A program made the position numbers and the translations under genes. Below the pieces are notes generated by a model. That model saw only the letters and a program-made list of their open reading frames with translations. It had not been told where the DNA came from and ran no database searches. DNA of 64,000 bases from Norana najaformis (Eukaryota; Annelida; Clitellata; Crassiclitellata; Hormogastridae). Shown here piece by piece: positions 10,101 to 19,770 of the stretch. The stretch lies in assembly GCA_964023275.1 (NCBI GenBank), contig OZ029919.1, forward strand, positions 62,001 to 126,000, given 5' to 3'. Position 1 is the stretch's first letter. Each line of letters opens with the position of its first letter.

Positions 10101-13100
10101 ATCTTCCACCCTCTCCCTCCCCAACTGCTCCTCCATCTTCCACCCTCTCCCTCCCAAACTGCCTCTCCATCTTCCACCCTCTCCCTCCTCAATTATCCCT
10201 CAATCTCCCACCCTCTCCCTCCCCAATTGCCCCTCAATCTCCCACCCTCCCCCTCCCCAATTGCCCCTCCATTTCCCACCCTCTCTCTCCCCAATTGTTC
10301 CTCCATCTTCCACCCTCTCCCTCCCCAACTGCCTCTCCATCTTCCACCCTTTCACTCCCCAACTGCTCCTCCATCTTCCACCCTCTCCCTCCCCAACTGC
10401 TCCTCCATCTTCCACCCTCTCCCTCCCCAACTGCCTCTCCTTATTCCACCCTCTCCCTCCCCAATTGTCCCTCAATCTCCCACCCTCTCCCTCCCCAATT
10501 ATCCCTCAATCTCCCACCCTCCCCCTCCCCAATTGCCCCTCCATTTCCCACCCTCTCTCTCCCCAATTGTTCCTCCATCTTCCACCCTCTCCCTCCCCAA
10601 CTGCCTCTCCATATTCCACCCTCTCCCTCCCCAATTGTCCCTCAATCTCCCACCCTCTCCCTCCCCAATTGTCCCTCAATCTCCCACCCTCTCCCTCCCC
10701 AATTGCCCCTCCATTTCCCACCCTCTCTCTCCCCAACTGCTCCTCCATCTTCCACCCTCTCCCACTTCATTCAAGCCCACGTTCCAGAGGAAATGTCTCC
10801 TGTCTCTTCCTACGTCCTGCATTTCAAGTAATTGCCACAGATTAATTATTACAACACTAAAACTTAAGTAATTACTGACATCTCGTCAACAGTTACTTAC
10901 TTGATGTCATTAGTTGTGACTGGCATTGCATGTCGGTACCTACATTGTCAGAGCGCATTATTACTTCAATAATTATTCAAGACGTTCAGGGTCTTGACCC
11001 CGTGACCTCATCTAGGCAGTGATAGTTGTAGTAGTTCTTGGAGACCAGCTCTGATGTTGGTCGCGGCGAAAAAACGAATTTTAATGGTTCATTTGTAACT
11101 GAATTGTAATTGAAAAAACATGTGACTTAATCTTAAATAAGTGACGTCGTCTTTTTATGTTTCTGATTCAGTTTGAGTGCTGCAGAGCCCTGCGCATCAC
11201 CGGACAGCCTTTCCTCTTTGCCCAGTCCTTTTGCTCTGCCCTCTGCCGCTGAATCTGTTTCCGCCCGCGAACCCATTGTTGCTCCAGATTCTCCTTCTGC
11301 CTCTGCCTCTGCCCCTGCATCTGTTCCTGCCTCTGCTTCTGTTTCTGCCATTGTTCCTGTCCCTGTCTCTGCTCCTGCCCCCGTCCCTGCCTCTCCTTGT
11401 GATCCCGCCAATGTCCCTGCCCCTGTCTCTGCTACTGTCTCTGTCTCTGCCACTGACCCTATCAGAGCTCCTGCCTCTGTCCCTGTCTCTGCCATTGTCC
11501 CTGCCCCTGTCTCTGCTTCTGCTCCTGTTCTTCTTGGACCCAAGGACTTGTCGCTCGTTCCTGCTCTATCCGAGGCAGATCCCGCACTTCAAGCGCGAGC
11601 GGTCCTTGAGTCCGACCTGAGCCGCGTGGCATCTGCCGCCGCATCAGCAGTCTTTCGCTCGATCCCAACTCAGCAGCACCTGCACGAGCCACCTGTTGCT
11701 GCCTGCGCTGACCGAGCAGATGCGAGTCGGTCCTCTTCTGCTGTCGTCGATCGAGGGGTCAACACCCTCAGCCCACTGCACCTGCAAATTGAATTGATGG
11801 TTGATAACAGTGTGAGCACCTGTCGACAGAATGCACCCGCGGTGGAGTGTGCGAAGCTGGAGGACTCTTTCTCAGTATGTGGGGCTGGTACTGCTGCAGT
11901 TGTAACAGGCTGCAGACGTTCAGTCGAGTCCAGGTCTGTTCAGACGGAGGCGAGGCAGATGGCTGATGCGAAGGTCGATGCGACGGATCTTCAGGCGCCG
12001 ATCGCAAACGATTCGATGGTCGAAAAGAAGCTGATCCGATTGCGACAGAACGTCTTGAAATTTCTGCAAAGCCTTGATCCAAAATTCCATTACGAGACAC
12101 TGGAAGAGATCGACAAGAAATTCGAAGAGTTTCTCAAAATCAACAGCCAGTCTCTGCAGCCGACCGACGAAGACAAAGCACCGAGACACCATGACAACCA
12201 TCTTCAGCATCCTCAGCATCATCTTCAGCAGCAGCAGCAGCGGAAGCAGCAGACAAAACTGCGGCAATCGAAGAGGACTGATGACGTTGCGGATTCATCG
12301 GCCGAGGCAAAGAAGGTCTGATTGACGATCACTTGATTCTCCTTAGAGAAATCTAAAGAAAACGCTTCGTCTAACATCCGATTAGAATTAAAAGCGATGG
12401 CTTATTATGCTATGCAATCCGAACAAGCCCAGCAGAGCCAACGCTTTAACTCATCGTCGTATGCGATATATGGACCGTCGATTAACGGATCTTAATTACG
12501 CATATGAAGCGAGACCGGACAATTCGTGGCTGGGAATTCGAAGCATACAAAAACCTAAATGAGCATTTTAGCATTAAATTGTTTGTCAGGGTCCTGCTCT
12601 GCCCAGGAACCAGCTGGCGACCTGATTTATTAGGTGAACGCATCACGAGAAGATGCTGTGCGCTGATGATATGACTGTTGTTGTTGCTGCTGTTGTAGGC
12701 ATCTTGTATGATAACTCGCTGGATGCTGAAGAAGGAGAGAAGTCCATCACCACTCATCATTCTCGACTCAGATGATGACGTCAGCAATTCTTCATGGCAC
12801 CTGGAGGTGGCACCAGATGTCCAGGAAGCACCTGCTGTCACTGATGCAAGGACAGTACCTGCCTCAGCAACCAGAACAACGCCGACAGAAGAGCAGTCTC
12901 CTGCTGACCAAAAGGAGGTAATCTGTTTCCCTGCCTGCCTGCCTGCCTGCCTGTCTGTCTGTCTGTCTGTCTGTATGTATGTCTGTCTGTCTGTCTGTCT
13001 GTGAGACACCTTTGACGAATTAAGCGGCTACTAAGACCTCGGCGATTGATCCTATTGCGCACAGTAATTACAGACCTAAGTATGTCTCTTTTGGTTTTAG

Positions 13101-14032
13101 GTCGACCAGGTAGAGTCCACATGGAAGCCAGGACTCGGGTATGTAATTATGTATACATAGCATATCTACAATATTACATACATGCATGGTAACAATTCAT
13201 ATATGCATACATTCATGCATACATGTACACATACATACATACATATACATATATCCATACACACACATCTACGTACATACATGCATAGGCCCTGCATATG
13301 CTACACACATACATCGTGTATGTGACCTGCATCCAGCGTAGACCTAGTCTTGTGTAGGCATACGATTCTCTTTCCTGCGAATCTTTCATGCAGCTTTTTG
13401 TTTGGAATCCGGTTGACAGAGGCTTTCTTTTCGCTCGACGAAACCTTCAAAATCTTCTTTAAACGACTTTATCCAGAAAAAGTCCTTTTCGCATCGAAGT
13501 TCTGTCTTATTTCTTTGTTTCTGCTATTAAAGTTTGTTTAAAATTTATTGTCTGAAAGCTTCTTCAGTTTTACTCAGCGACAACTCAATGTCACGTCACC
13601 TCAACATTCAAGTAGCCGAATTCAGACTCAATTCAGACTCCATTCACACTCCATTCACACTCCATTCACACTCCATTCACACTCCATTCAGACGCCATTC
13701 AAACTCCATTCATACTTTATTCAGACTCCATTCAGGCTACATTCACACTCCATTCAGACTCCATTCAAACTCCATTCAGACTTTATTCAGACTCCATTCA
13801 CACTCCATTCACACTCCATTCACACTCCATTCAAACTCCATTCAGACTTTATTCAGACTCCATTCAGTCTACATTCAGACTCGTGTGTTCCTGATTTTTT
13901 CATAGAAACAGAAGACGTCACAATGCTTCAAAACTGGCAGAAGAATCTCCTGTTCAAATTAAACAACTCCGAAAGAACTGAGACTGTCTGGATGTCCGTC
14001 TGCGTGTACGTGTGTGTGTCTGTGTCTGTATG

Positions 14033-14066
<34 letters not shown>

Positions 14067-16309
14067 TGTATGAAAATTACCATTTTATGGTGCCTTCTAA
14101 AGTACATCTCGAAAGCGCTCCTCGCAAGCCTAAATGATTTTAAGATTCCTCTGCTTAACTGCGTTTGTCTTCCTGTTCGGCTGTGTATTGACGTTTAGAA
14201 ATGTTTGCCATTATGAACAACTCTCTTAGGCCTAATGAACTTTTCATTCTGGAAAAATTTAACATATCATATTTCGCCATGACATTGTGACGGACGAACC
14301 ACTGAGCTATAAATAAGGTTTTATATGTATTAATATTTTAATAAAAATAATATAGTAATTATACGATTATTTGACATTTAAGCTACTGCGTTCTGTTTAG
14401 TTTGTTTTTAATATCTTAATGATTTGCGACCGAGAGAAAGACGTTTCTCAAAATATGCTTTCGTTGGTTCGGAATATAAGCCGCACCATGAGGTCAGATA
14501 CACCATATGCATAAATCCTGTCTTCCAATGCAGAGCTTATAACGTGGTGTGGCGACGCTGCATTTTGTAAATAGGTTAAGCAAGCCTAGGAAACTTGGCA
14601 TCGTTTGGTTATTAATATATACAAACATTCTTGTTATGAGAGTCCACTTAGTTAACGAATTACATTTCATGCTGTTAGAATATATACACAGACGAGATGG
14701 CTTCCGAAAAACTGAGTAGATAGATGGAAGGCCTACTATAGGAAAAGCTGTTGTCGGATTCGTAAACCCGATAAGTGATACTGTCGGTGAGAGAGAGAGA
14801 GAGACAGAGGGAGGGAGGGAGGGAGGGAAGGAGGTAGAGAGGAAGGATGGAGGGAGGGAAAAAGGAGGAAGGGTGGGAAGGAGTCTGTCCTGTAGTGTGT
14901 TCGGTAAAACAGATTCCAACATTGGAAAATGAATAAGGAATTCTGTTTAGAGTTCATGGGACGTTTTCAGATGCATTCTGAAATAGAACTGTAGCGTTTT
15001 CAGATGCATTCTGAAATAGAACTGTAGCGTTTTCAGATGCATTCTGAAATAGAACTGTAGCGTTTTCAGGTGCATTTTTCTGCAGTTTTGATGGCGTCAG
15101 TAGAAGTCATCGACTTAATCATCACTTATGCTTTACTCAACGAAGTTTGTTGAGAGATTACGGATAAATCAAAAACAGTCAAAATTGATAAACGACAATT
15201 TATTTGGGGAGTAGAAATAGAGTATATTATTATAGACATTTTTTACAATTGTGCGTCGACGTTTAAATAGTCTTTGGAAAAGCAAAACTCTCGACTGATT
15301 AAAGGCGACACCGTTTGACTGACGAATTCACTTGACTGTCAGCATCATCGGTAGAATAGAACCACAGAGATCCCAGTGGACGATAAATGACACGATGCGT
15401 GACGACTCTATTCCACGAAGAACAAGCCCCTGGTCTAAACGCTTGATTGCACCCTCACCTCATGTGAAGTTTGATCTAAGTGCCAGGATGCTGGGCTAAG
15501 CCAGTTTCCGCAACGTCTCTCAGACAATTCATCATCAATATCATCATCATCATCATCATCTTCGTCATCGGCGTTGTTGTCGTCGTCGTCATCATCGTTA
15601 TCACCCTTCTTCATCTTCATCCGCCTCCTCCTCTCCCATCCTCGTAGCCATCGTCGTCATTAGGCCTAGCAGTAAGTAGGTCGGTGAACCTAACTATGGG
15701 ATGGAACTGCATATAAAGTGTATCTATGGCAACGAAAGAATGACAATGCAGTTGACAATAAACACAGAAAAAATCCTATGAATCGACGTCGATTGTCATC
15801 GATCGATGAGCCTCCTTCTCCTGCTCCTCCTGCTCTTCCTGCTCCTCCTCCTGCTCCTCACCTCCTCCTGCTCCTTCTGCTCCTCCTGCTCCTCGTCCAC
15901 GGTCGATGCTTCTGCTCTTCACGGTTGTCGTCGAAAGGCATCTGTGGCCACCGGGAGCGCCGAAGCCACCAGCATCAGCAGCATCAACTGAAGTTGCTCA
16001 TCGGAAAGGAGTCTTTTCAAGGCAACAGCAGCAGCAGCAGCAGTTATAAGGATGGCGGCCAAGAGAACGGCTCTGACAACGCGCCTCAGCCTAACAATGG
16101 CAACGAAAAAGGTCAGATCTCCCTCACCGCAATTCGCATCACATCGGGCTACGTTAGAAAATATGCACACATCCATCTGTAGCCTGCATACATCATCTCG
16201 TTCTTGCTTTAGCCTTGTTAAGGTCACGAAATTATCTCATAGTCTTATTGAGACTATGATCTGATCGCCTATCATCATAATCATCATCATCATCATCATC
16301 ACCATCATC

Positions 16310-16340
<31 letters not shown>

Positions 16341-17644
16341 GCAGCAGCAACATCATCATCATCTAGTAACTTGTATAACACCGTTGTCTTAAGCACAAGG
16401 CATCAACCGATGGCTGATCAAAACCAAACCATCATCACGTTCAATATCCAGAAGATCAGAAGAGGGCCTAATTTAATCCACTAGACGACCTCATAGCCTA
16501 ATTTAAACCAACAGATGACCTCATAGCCTAATTTAGACCAACAGATGACCTCAAAGCCTTATTTATCTATTTAATTATTAATTAGTTAATTAATTTATGC
16601 TGTCGTTTAAGAGTGACACTGCGGCTTCGGCGTCGACGTTGGCTGAGCTGTTGGTTCACGATGCAGCGGCTCTGAACGCCGAGCTGCGAGCACAGATGGA
16701 CAAACAGGCGGCGACGATCCACGAAATACACCAGACGGAAGTCGAAAACCAGAAACTAGCCAAGGTAACAACATTGGGACAACGGAAACGGTAGAAATAG
16801 AACAAGTCAGATTCTGATCAAGATAACAGTAATTAACGGTAGAAACGGTAGAAATAGAACGAGTCAGATTCTGATCAAGGTAACAATAATTAAGGGGTAG
16901 AAACGGTAAGAATAGAACGAGTCAGGTCAGATTCTGGTTCTGCGTGTGTGCGAGAACCTACCAGTGGCGAGTTTTTCAGCCAATCGAGCATTGTTTGCTT
17001 ATTGGTCGTTCCTAATGAACCCCGACACCAGCGGTGTTAAGCGTGGAGCGCCTTAGTGAGCTGCGTATTCAGAAGGAGGTCCAGTTGTGCACATGACATT
17101 CTGAAGAACTGTCATCTTGCATCGAGTAGATGTAGCGATGAAGCGAAGAGTCAACTGCACCGACCGGAAGGCGAAAAAACCGAGATGCATTCAGTGCAGT
17201 CACCAGTTGGTCAGACTAAATTAAGCAGCTGCTGCAGCAGCAGTTGATCTCGCGATCTGTCGTCGTTCGTCTGTAGATTATGGACGAGTACAAGAGACGA
17301 AATACGGAGCTTCTGAAGGAGAATTCGAAGCTCCTCAGTGAAAACGAACGTCTGAAGAAAGAACTGTCGTCGAAAATCTCAAAGAAACTGGAAGAGATCA
17401 ACGAACACATCCACGAAAGAGAGAAGAGAGTCGGCGACCAGGAGGAACAGCTGGCCTTCATCGAAACCCAGTATCGGTAAGTGGAAGGAAGATCCCCGGA
17501 AGATGGCGGGCAGAAGGAGGTAAGCAGGCAGGGAAGAAGAGAGGTAGAAAGACAAGGAAGGAGGAAAATAACGACGTAGAGAGAGAGAGAGAGAGAGAGA
17601 GAAAGAAAGAGAGAGAGAGGGAGGAAGGGAGGTAAGGAGGCAGG

Positions 17645-17707
<63 letters not shown>

Positions 17708-18105
17708 ATGGACGGAAGAAGAGAGGTAAGAAGGGAAAGAGAAGTGAAAGTGCACAAGTTACGGCCTATATCGCCGTGCATAATGGCTAAGTGACTAAGA
17801 AGTAGGTTGAATGGCCAAGAAGCTGCTAATCAGCCGGAGGTCGTCGTTTGCTTTGTAGGAAACTTGCAGAATATCTGTTGAATGGAGAGGCGAAGTTCAA
17901 GCAACAGCTGCAGCTGACAAAGGAAGCCTACGAACTGAAGACCAAGGAACTGGACAGTGAGTTCCCTCCATTCCTCCATTGACCCCGTCTCTCTTTCTTG
18001 CATCTATGCACGAATACTGTGCTGAGATGCTAGAGAAGCTAAAGCTGCCTGAGCTACTATTCGTGGTGTTGCTGATGTTACACTTGCAGGAGGTCACAGA
18101 GACAG

Positions 18106-18177
<72 letters not shown>

Positions 18178-18261
18178 GCTCTCTATGTCTCTCTGTCTCT
18201 GTCTCTGTCTCTGTCTCTGTCTCTGTCTCTGTCTCTCTCCAGCTCTCTCCAGCTCTCTATG

Positions 18262-18295
<34 letters not shown>

Positions 18296-18845
18296 CAGCT
18301 CTCAGACAGACAGACAGAAAGACCGACAGATAGACAGTCATACAGACAGACAGATATAGAAATTGAAAGTCAGCTCCTGCTGTTACAGATGCTACGAAGG
18401 AGTATCACAGTCTGATGCGGCTGCAAGACAAGGAGGAAGTCATTCCGACGAACTTGAACCATTTCCTACGACAGAAGGAGGAACTGCTTGACCTCGCCGA
18501 CGAAAGAGTTCGACAGCTTAAGGTACCGACAGTGATTAAAGGCAGATCAAAGGCTGATCACGAGTTGACCCATGCTTGATCAAAGAACCCCCTGCAGATG
18601 TGATTTCATCAACTTAAGGGTAAATAAACTAACAGGACAGACGTTCATTTCGCTCGATCGTCTTCGATGCGAAGTCGACTTTAAACACCTCTCTCTTGAA
18701 GTGGCGCTATATAAATTTGCGATTACGGTTATAATATTTACGTCATCCTTGGATAACTTTGCAGGTCAAAGAGGCGGAAGCGGAGGCTTTAAAGAAGCGA
18801 ATCAGGGAACTTCAACAGACTGTTGCCAATCTCAAGGACCAGTAA
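987..18845 (+). CDS. MORC-family GHKL ATPase with CW zinc finger, multi-exon
   Basis: MORC proteins are nuclear ATPases that dimerise and compact or bind chromatin. Exons supported by splice sites and phase: 987-1046, 2443-2515, 3079-3211, 3917-4188, 4542-4689, 5362-5506, 6042-6170, 6545-6676, 7348-7451, 8326-8400, 8822-8932, 9256-9308 (tentative), 9465-9566, 11172-12315, 12699-12917, 13101-13138, 16612-16764, 17277-17476, 17859-17956, 18389-18522 and 18765-18845, where TAA ends the frame. Two or three exons around 9008-9060, 13906-13980 and 15700-16111 are not resolved. Order: GHKL ATPase, S5-like region, CW finger, Ser/Ala/Pro/Val-rich exon, SUMO-interacting motif, coiled coils. The architecture is closest to vertebrate MORC3/MORC4, but orthology is not proven. 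The start ATG at 987 opens the first coding exon and precedes the conserved N-terminal Leu-Ser-Pro-x-Gly-Ile motif. Confidence 0.88.
1395..1650 (+). mobile_element. Decayed family A-like reverse transcriptase fragment
   Basis: Reads [19 protein letters not shown] and [17 protein letters not shown], matching the coding end of the fragment at 7645. Frames are broken, and it lies in MORC intron 1. Confidence 0.6.
1660..1905 (-). mobile_element. Retroelement 3' end, family A2
   Basis: This matches, in reverse orientation, the stretch at 54510-54735. Both share AACCAAGTCGG, GATGCCACGTCAAG and the CGAGCGCTGCGTCAAGTCA block. It is related to family A but divergent. Confidence 0.65.
2443..4689 (+). 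CDS. MORC exons 2-5: GHKL ATPase core
   Basis: The joined exons carry the Bergerat ATP-binding motifs. The N box reads FAELIDNAYDP with Glu42 and Asn46 (counted from the predicted start). Motif I reads [10 protein letters not shown], and the lid and motif II include [13 protein letters not shown]. These follow the [17 protein letters not shown] block typical of MORC N-termini, so the ATPase looks catalytically intact. Exon 4 ends at 4188 and exon 5 starts at 4542; joining them restores the conserved TWNQTTKELRQ stretch only if the intron is AT-AC (see findings). An ATC-rich microsatellite just after the exon 4 donor creates a false open extension that should not be annotated as protein. Confidence 0.9.
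3365..3590 (-). mobile_element. Family A fragment with internal tandem expansion
   Basis: It begins like family A in reverse (GATTTCTACAGCGCCCAAAG). At the AGCTTATTCACAG segment the copy expands into about 10 imperfect 13-15 bp units (CAGCTTATTCAC and similar) up to about 3570, then resumes family A (TTATTCACAGGC). Confidence 0.65.
4189..4541 (+). other. Predicted U12-type AT-AC intron of the MORC gene
   Basis: No GT donor in the right phase exists after the conserved ATPase sequence of exon 4. Instead the exon is followed by ATATCCTTT, the textbook minor-spliceosome donor. The exon 5 side gives TTCCTTAGC at 4520-4528, close to the U12 branch consensus, and AC at 4540-4541. Using these ends, both flanking exons join in phase and restore a conserved Thr-Lys-Glu-Leu stretch. 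The intron also holds an ATC microsatellite and a LINE 3' end (about 4375-4515) that stops just before the branch site. Confidence 0.8.
4375..4515 (+). mobile_element. Family A 3' end inside the U12-type intron
   Basis: Carries TGAGCACCTGTGAATAGGCT and ends in AATTACGATGACGATTG. The tail abuts the predicted U12 branch site of the MORC intron. Confidence 0.7.
4690..4912 (+). repeat. (TC)n / (TCTG)n microsatellite
   Basis: A pyrimidine-rich tract starting a few bases after the exon 5 donor of MORC. Open frames over it (SLSLS on +, RERQR on -) are artefacts. Confidence 0.93.
5362..8400 (+). CDS. MORC exons 6-10: transducer/S5-like region
   Basis: Exons 5362-5506, 6042-6170, 6545-6676, 7348-7451 and 8326-8400 join in phase. 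They read through [19 protein letters not shown], then [16 protein letters not shown], then GIIEIPP and [12 protein letters not shown]. These match the conserved S5 fold and linker of MORC ATPases, which couples ATP-driven dimerisation to the rest of the protein. Exon 7 is bordered by a 48-bp tandem array that repeats its own 3' splice site. A LINE fragment (7645-8250) lies in the intron before exon 10. Confidence 0.87.
5763..6048 (+). repeat. 48-bp minisatellite, 6 units, each carrying a 3' splice site
   Basis: Units start at 5763, 5811, 5859, 5907, 5955 and 6003. The last unit runs into MORC exon 7, whose acceptor AG is at 6040-6041. The four units at 5811-6002, and the first in weaker form, contain the same pyrimidine tract, AG and first exon bases GAATACT. 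Splicing at a decoy would add five codons and then a TGA stop. Confidence 0.92.
6895..7104 (+). repeat. (TAG)n, (GAT)n and (AAT)n microsatellites
   Basis: Three adjacent trinucleotide tracts in the MORC intron between 6677 and 7347. Confidence 0.9.
7500..7624 (+). repeat. (CAGT)n microsatellite
   Basis: About 28 copies of CAGT with a few GGTC variants, immediately before the LINE fragment at 7645. Confidence 0.92.
7645..8255 (+). mobile_element. Non-LTR retrotransposon (family A) 3' fragment
   Basis: Translation in broken frames gives [20 protein letters not shown] and [19 protein letters not shown], typical of the C-terminal end of a CR1/Jockey-like reverse transcriptase. The 3' untranslated end reads GAGCGCCTGTGAATAAGCTG and ends in the tail ATTACGATTACGATTACGAT. 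This is the longest copy of family A and shows that the many shorter SINE-like copies in the window are its 5'-truncated 3' ends. Confidence 0.8.
8822..8932 (+). CDS. MORC exon 11: CW-type zinc finger
   Basis: In frame this exon reads [17 protein letters not shown], then [13 protein letters not shown]. It has the spaced Cys-x2-Cys, the Arg-x-Leu-Pro, the Trp-x-Cys and the final Cys of a CW domain, which in MORC3 and MORC4 binds methylated histone H3 Lys4. The first conserved Trp of the CW fold is not visible just before the first Cys, so the aromatic cage may be incomplete. The sequence that looks like the continuation ([13 protein letters not shown], about 9012-9050) resembles the MORC3/4 tail after the last Cys, but sits one nucleotide out of phase with the canonical splice sites. 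Confidence 0.8.
9256..9566 (+). CDS. MORC linker exons, basic, tentative
   Basis: Two small exons, 9256-9308 and 9465-9566, fit in phase with each other and with the large exon at 11172. The second encodes [17 protein letters not shown], a basic run that could be a nuclear localisation signal. Its donor is GC rather than GT (GGAG then GCAAGT). Which exon lies before 9256 is not settled, so this part of the model is less certain than its flanks. Confidence 0.5.
9590..10765 (+). repeat. 34-bp polypyrimidine minisatellite, about 34 units
   Basis: The unit is close to CCACCCTCTCCCTCCCCAAC followed by TGCCTCTCCATCTT. Variants alternate between an AACTGC/CCATCTTC type and an AATTGTCC/CAATCTCC type, suggesting higher-order units. 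The length 34 is one more than a multiple of three, so all three + frames stay open. The apparent 364-485 residue Pro/Ser/Leu proteins are therefore artefacts. The array lies in a MORC intron. Confidence 0.92.
11172..12315 (+). CDS. MORC large Ser/Ala/Pro/Val-rich exon
   Basis: This 1144-base exon follows a good acceptor (TTCTGATTCAG) and ends before GTCTGA in phase 0. Its first 120 codons are an imperfect six-base repeat giving Ser-Ala, Pro-Ala and Val-Pro runs, probably disordered. The last third is normal protein sequence: [17 protein letters not shown], then an acidic helix [13 protein letters not shown], then His/Gln runs. The helical part resembles the C-terminal region that some MORC proteins use for dimerisation; that match is inference. 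The other open + frame is a shadow of the same repeat. Confidence 0.75.
12699..12917 (+). CDS. MORC exon with predicted SUMO-interacting motif
   Basis: This 73-codon exon in phase 0 contains [19 protein letters not shown] hydrophobic Leu-Ile-Ile-Leu core followed by Asp-Ser-Asp-Asp-Asp is the classic SUMO-interacting motif, with Ser as a possible casein-kinase site. Vertebrate MORC3 is SUMO-regulated and associates with PML bodies, so a SIM here fits the family. The rest is Pro/Thr/Glu-rich and likely disordered. A (TGTC)n tract follows the donor. Confidence 0.75.
13101..13138 (+). CDS. MORC micro-exon
   Basis: A 38-base exon between TTTTGGTTTTAG and GTATGT, reading [13 protein letters not shown] in phase with the SIM exon. 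The next exon could begin at 13906 after TTTTTTCATAG ([15 protein letters not shown]), but its end is not resolved. Confidence 0.55.
13617..13884 (+). repeat. 11-bp minisatellite (CCATTCACACT-like), about 24 units
   Basis: Tandem 11-bp units with variants CACACT, CAGACT and CAAACT lie in a MORC intron directly before a candidate acceptor at 13905. Since 11 is not a multiple of three, two frames stay open over it; I do not read these as protein. Confidence 0.9.
14962..15080 (+). repeat. 33-bp tandem repeat, 3.4 units
   Basis: Units beginning CGTTTTCAGATGCATTCTGA start at 14962, 14995, 15028 and 15061, the last one partial. Copies are nearly identical, so the duplication is recent. It is intronic. 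Confidence 0.9.
15700..16111 (+). CDS. Possible MORC exon, boundaries unresolved
   Basis: An open frame ends at a fair donor (AAAAAG then GTCAGA) at 16111. It contains a (CTCCTG)n tract and a (CAG)n tract, so length polymorphism is likely. Phase continuity with the exon at 16612 requires the frame ending in MATKK. The other open frame, with a Ser run and GGQENGSDN, would hit a stop after splicing. Only the last 30 or so codons are plausible as coding. Confidence 0.35.
16265..16370 (+). repeat. (ATC)n microsatellite
   Basis: ATC/ACC/GTC triplet run in the MORC intron before 16612. Confidence 0.92.
16375..16460 (+). repeat. Family B dispersed repeat
   Basis: Contains GCACAAGGCATCAACCGATG followed by AAACC and TTCAATATCCAGAAG. 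Other copies or fragments lie near 18910-18958, 38690-38775, 41910-41945, 45780-45815, 47885-47940, 54385-54485 and 54818-54875. The core is GTGTCTAATGCACAAGGCAT then CAACCGATGGTGCACCAAA. No coding capacity is seen; SINE or LINE 3' end is likely. Confidence 0.7.
16612..18845 (+). CDS. MORC C-terminal coiled-coil exons and stop
   Basis: Exons 16612-16764, 17277-17476, 17859-17956, 18389-18522 and 18765-18845 join in phase. They give long heptad-rich helices, for example [40 protein letters not shown] and [17 protein letters not shown], then TAA. C-terminal coiled coils are typical of MORC proteins and mediate dimerisation. A short extra exon near 17045-17075 ([10 protein letters not shown]) is possible but does not fit phase. 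Introns carry (GGCA)n, (GA)n and (TC)n tracts. Confidence 0.85.
17578..17706 (+). repeat. (GA)n and (GGCA)n microsatellites
   Basis: A GA run at about 17578-17625 is followed by about 15 copies of GGCA at 17645-17706, inside a MORC intron. Confidence 0.9.
18102..18345 (+). repeat. (TC)n / (TCTG)n microsatellite
   Basis: A pure TC run is followed by TCTCTG and CAGA variants, in the MORC intron before the exon at 18389. Confidence 0.9.
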
Positions 18846-19770
18846 GCCCAACCTACAACACAAGTCGATCAATTGAGCCAATTATTATTATTATTGTTAC
18901 TTTCATTTAGCAACTTCTGTGGGGCCGTTGTCTCATGCACAAGGCATCAACCGGATGGATGGATGGATTGATGAATAGATGGATGGATGGATGAATGACT
19001 GGATGGAGGGATGGAAGGATAGGCGGATGGACAGATGGACGGTCGGATGGATGTTACTGCTCTTGGTGAGTTTTTTGTTTGAAATTCTTTGTTGAAGGAA
19101 GGTGAATATGGCAAAGATATTTCCCGCCAAACCTCCACCGCCAGCCGCTGTATCTGGATTCCGTCGTCGGTCGATGGCTGATGCTCTGGCTTCCAGTCGA
19201 CAAAATGCATTCATCAAGCCATCGATCTGATCAGACCGCGCTTCCAACACATTGGCCTAGATGGATGGATGGGTGGGTGGATGGATGGGTGGGTGGGTGG
19301 ATGGATGGATGGATGGGTGGATGGGTGGATGGATGGATGGATGGATGAATGGATGGATGAATGGATGGATGTAGAGGGAGGAGCCCCCATTCCCCTATAG
19401 TAAAAGGCTTTTAACACACGTAGAACGAAACCTATAGCTACTTTGCACGTCTTAAACAATCGGAATTGCAGTCGACTTCTACACTGATTAGTCGTGGCTG
19501 GTCTTATGCAACTCATTTGGCTGAACGCAATAGTTTTGTTTCTATAGGCCTACATAAACTAATTCTGCATGTCAGTGCACAGATCGCACGCCAAGGAATG
19601 TTTTATGTTTATTAATCAGTAAAGCCATCGAAAACATCGGCTTCCTGATACTCCGTAATAATTCGGCGCTACGGAAGTTGTCGGGAAATTTCATGGATCA
19701 ATCGACTTATTGTATAAGACTACATCAATAATACTATAGCTTAAAAGTTAGCTTTTGATTTGCAACAATT
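18846..19770. other. Spacer after MORC, (GGAT)n tracts, no gene
   Basis: Two (GGAT)n tracts (about 18950-19055 and 19255-19375) flank unique sequence. The first starts exactly at the CAACCGGATGG end of a family B copy, suggesting the microsatellite grew from the repeat. I see no exon or clear polyadenylation signal. Confidence 0.6.

Larger units (their letters stand above)
13150..15700. other. Long MORC introns and unresolved exons
   Basis: This stretch holds an (ACAT)n-rich tract near 13145-13310, a (TGTA)n tract near 14030-14075, a GA-rich tract near 14790-14880 and an (ATC)n tract near 15530-15620. I could not find a well-supported exon between 13906 and about 15700. Confidence 0.5.

Noticed and set aside
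9414-10871. Long Pro/Ser/Leu-rich proteins up to 485 residues in three frames
   Set aside because: They come from the 34-bp pyrimidine minisatellite, which is open in every frame because of its unit length.
11177-11692. Second + frame (Leu/Pro-rich) and minus frames over the MORC repeat exon
   Set aside because: Shadows of the six-base coding repeat. Only the Ser/Ala/Pro/Val frame joins neighbouring exons and continues into normal protein sequence.
16231-16259. Small hairpin TCATAGTCT...AGACTATGA as an RNA element
   Set aside because: The stem is only nine bases and nothing else supports function.
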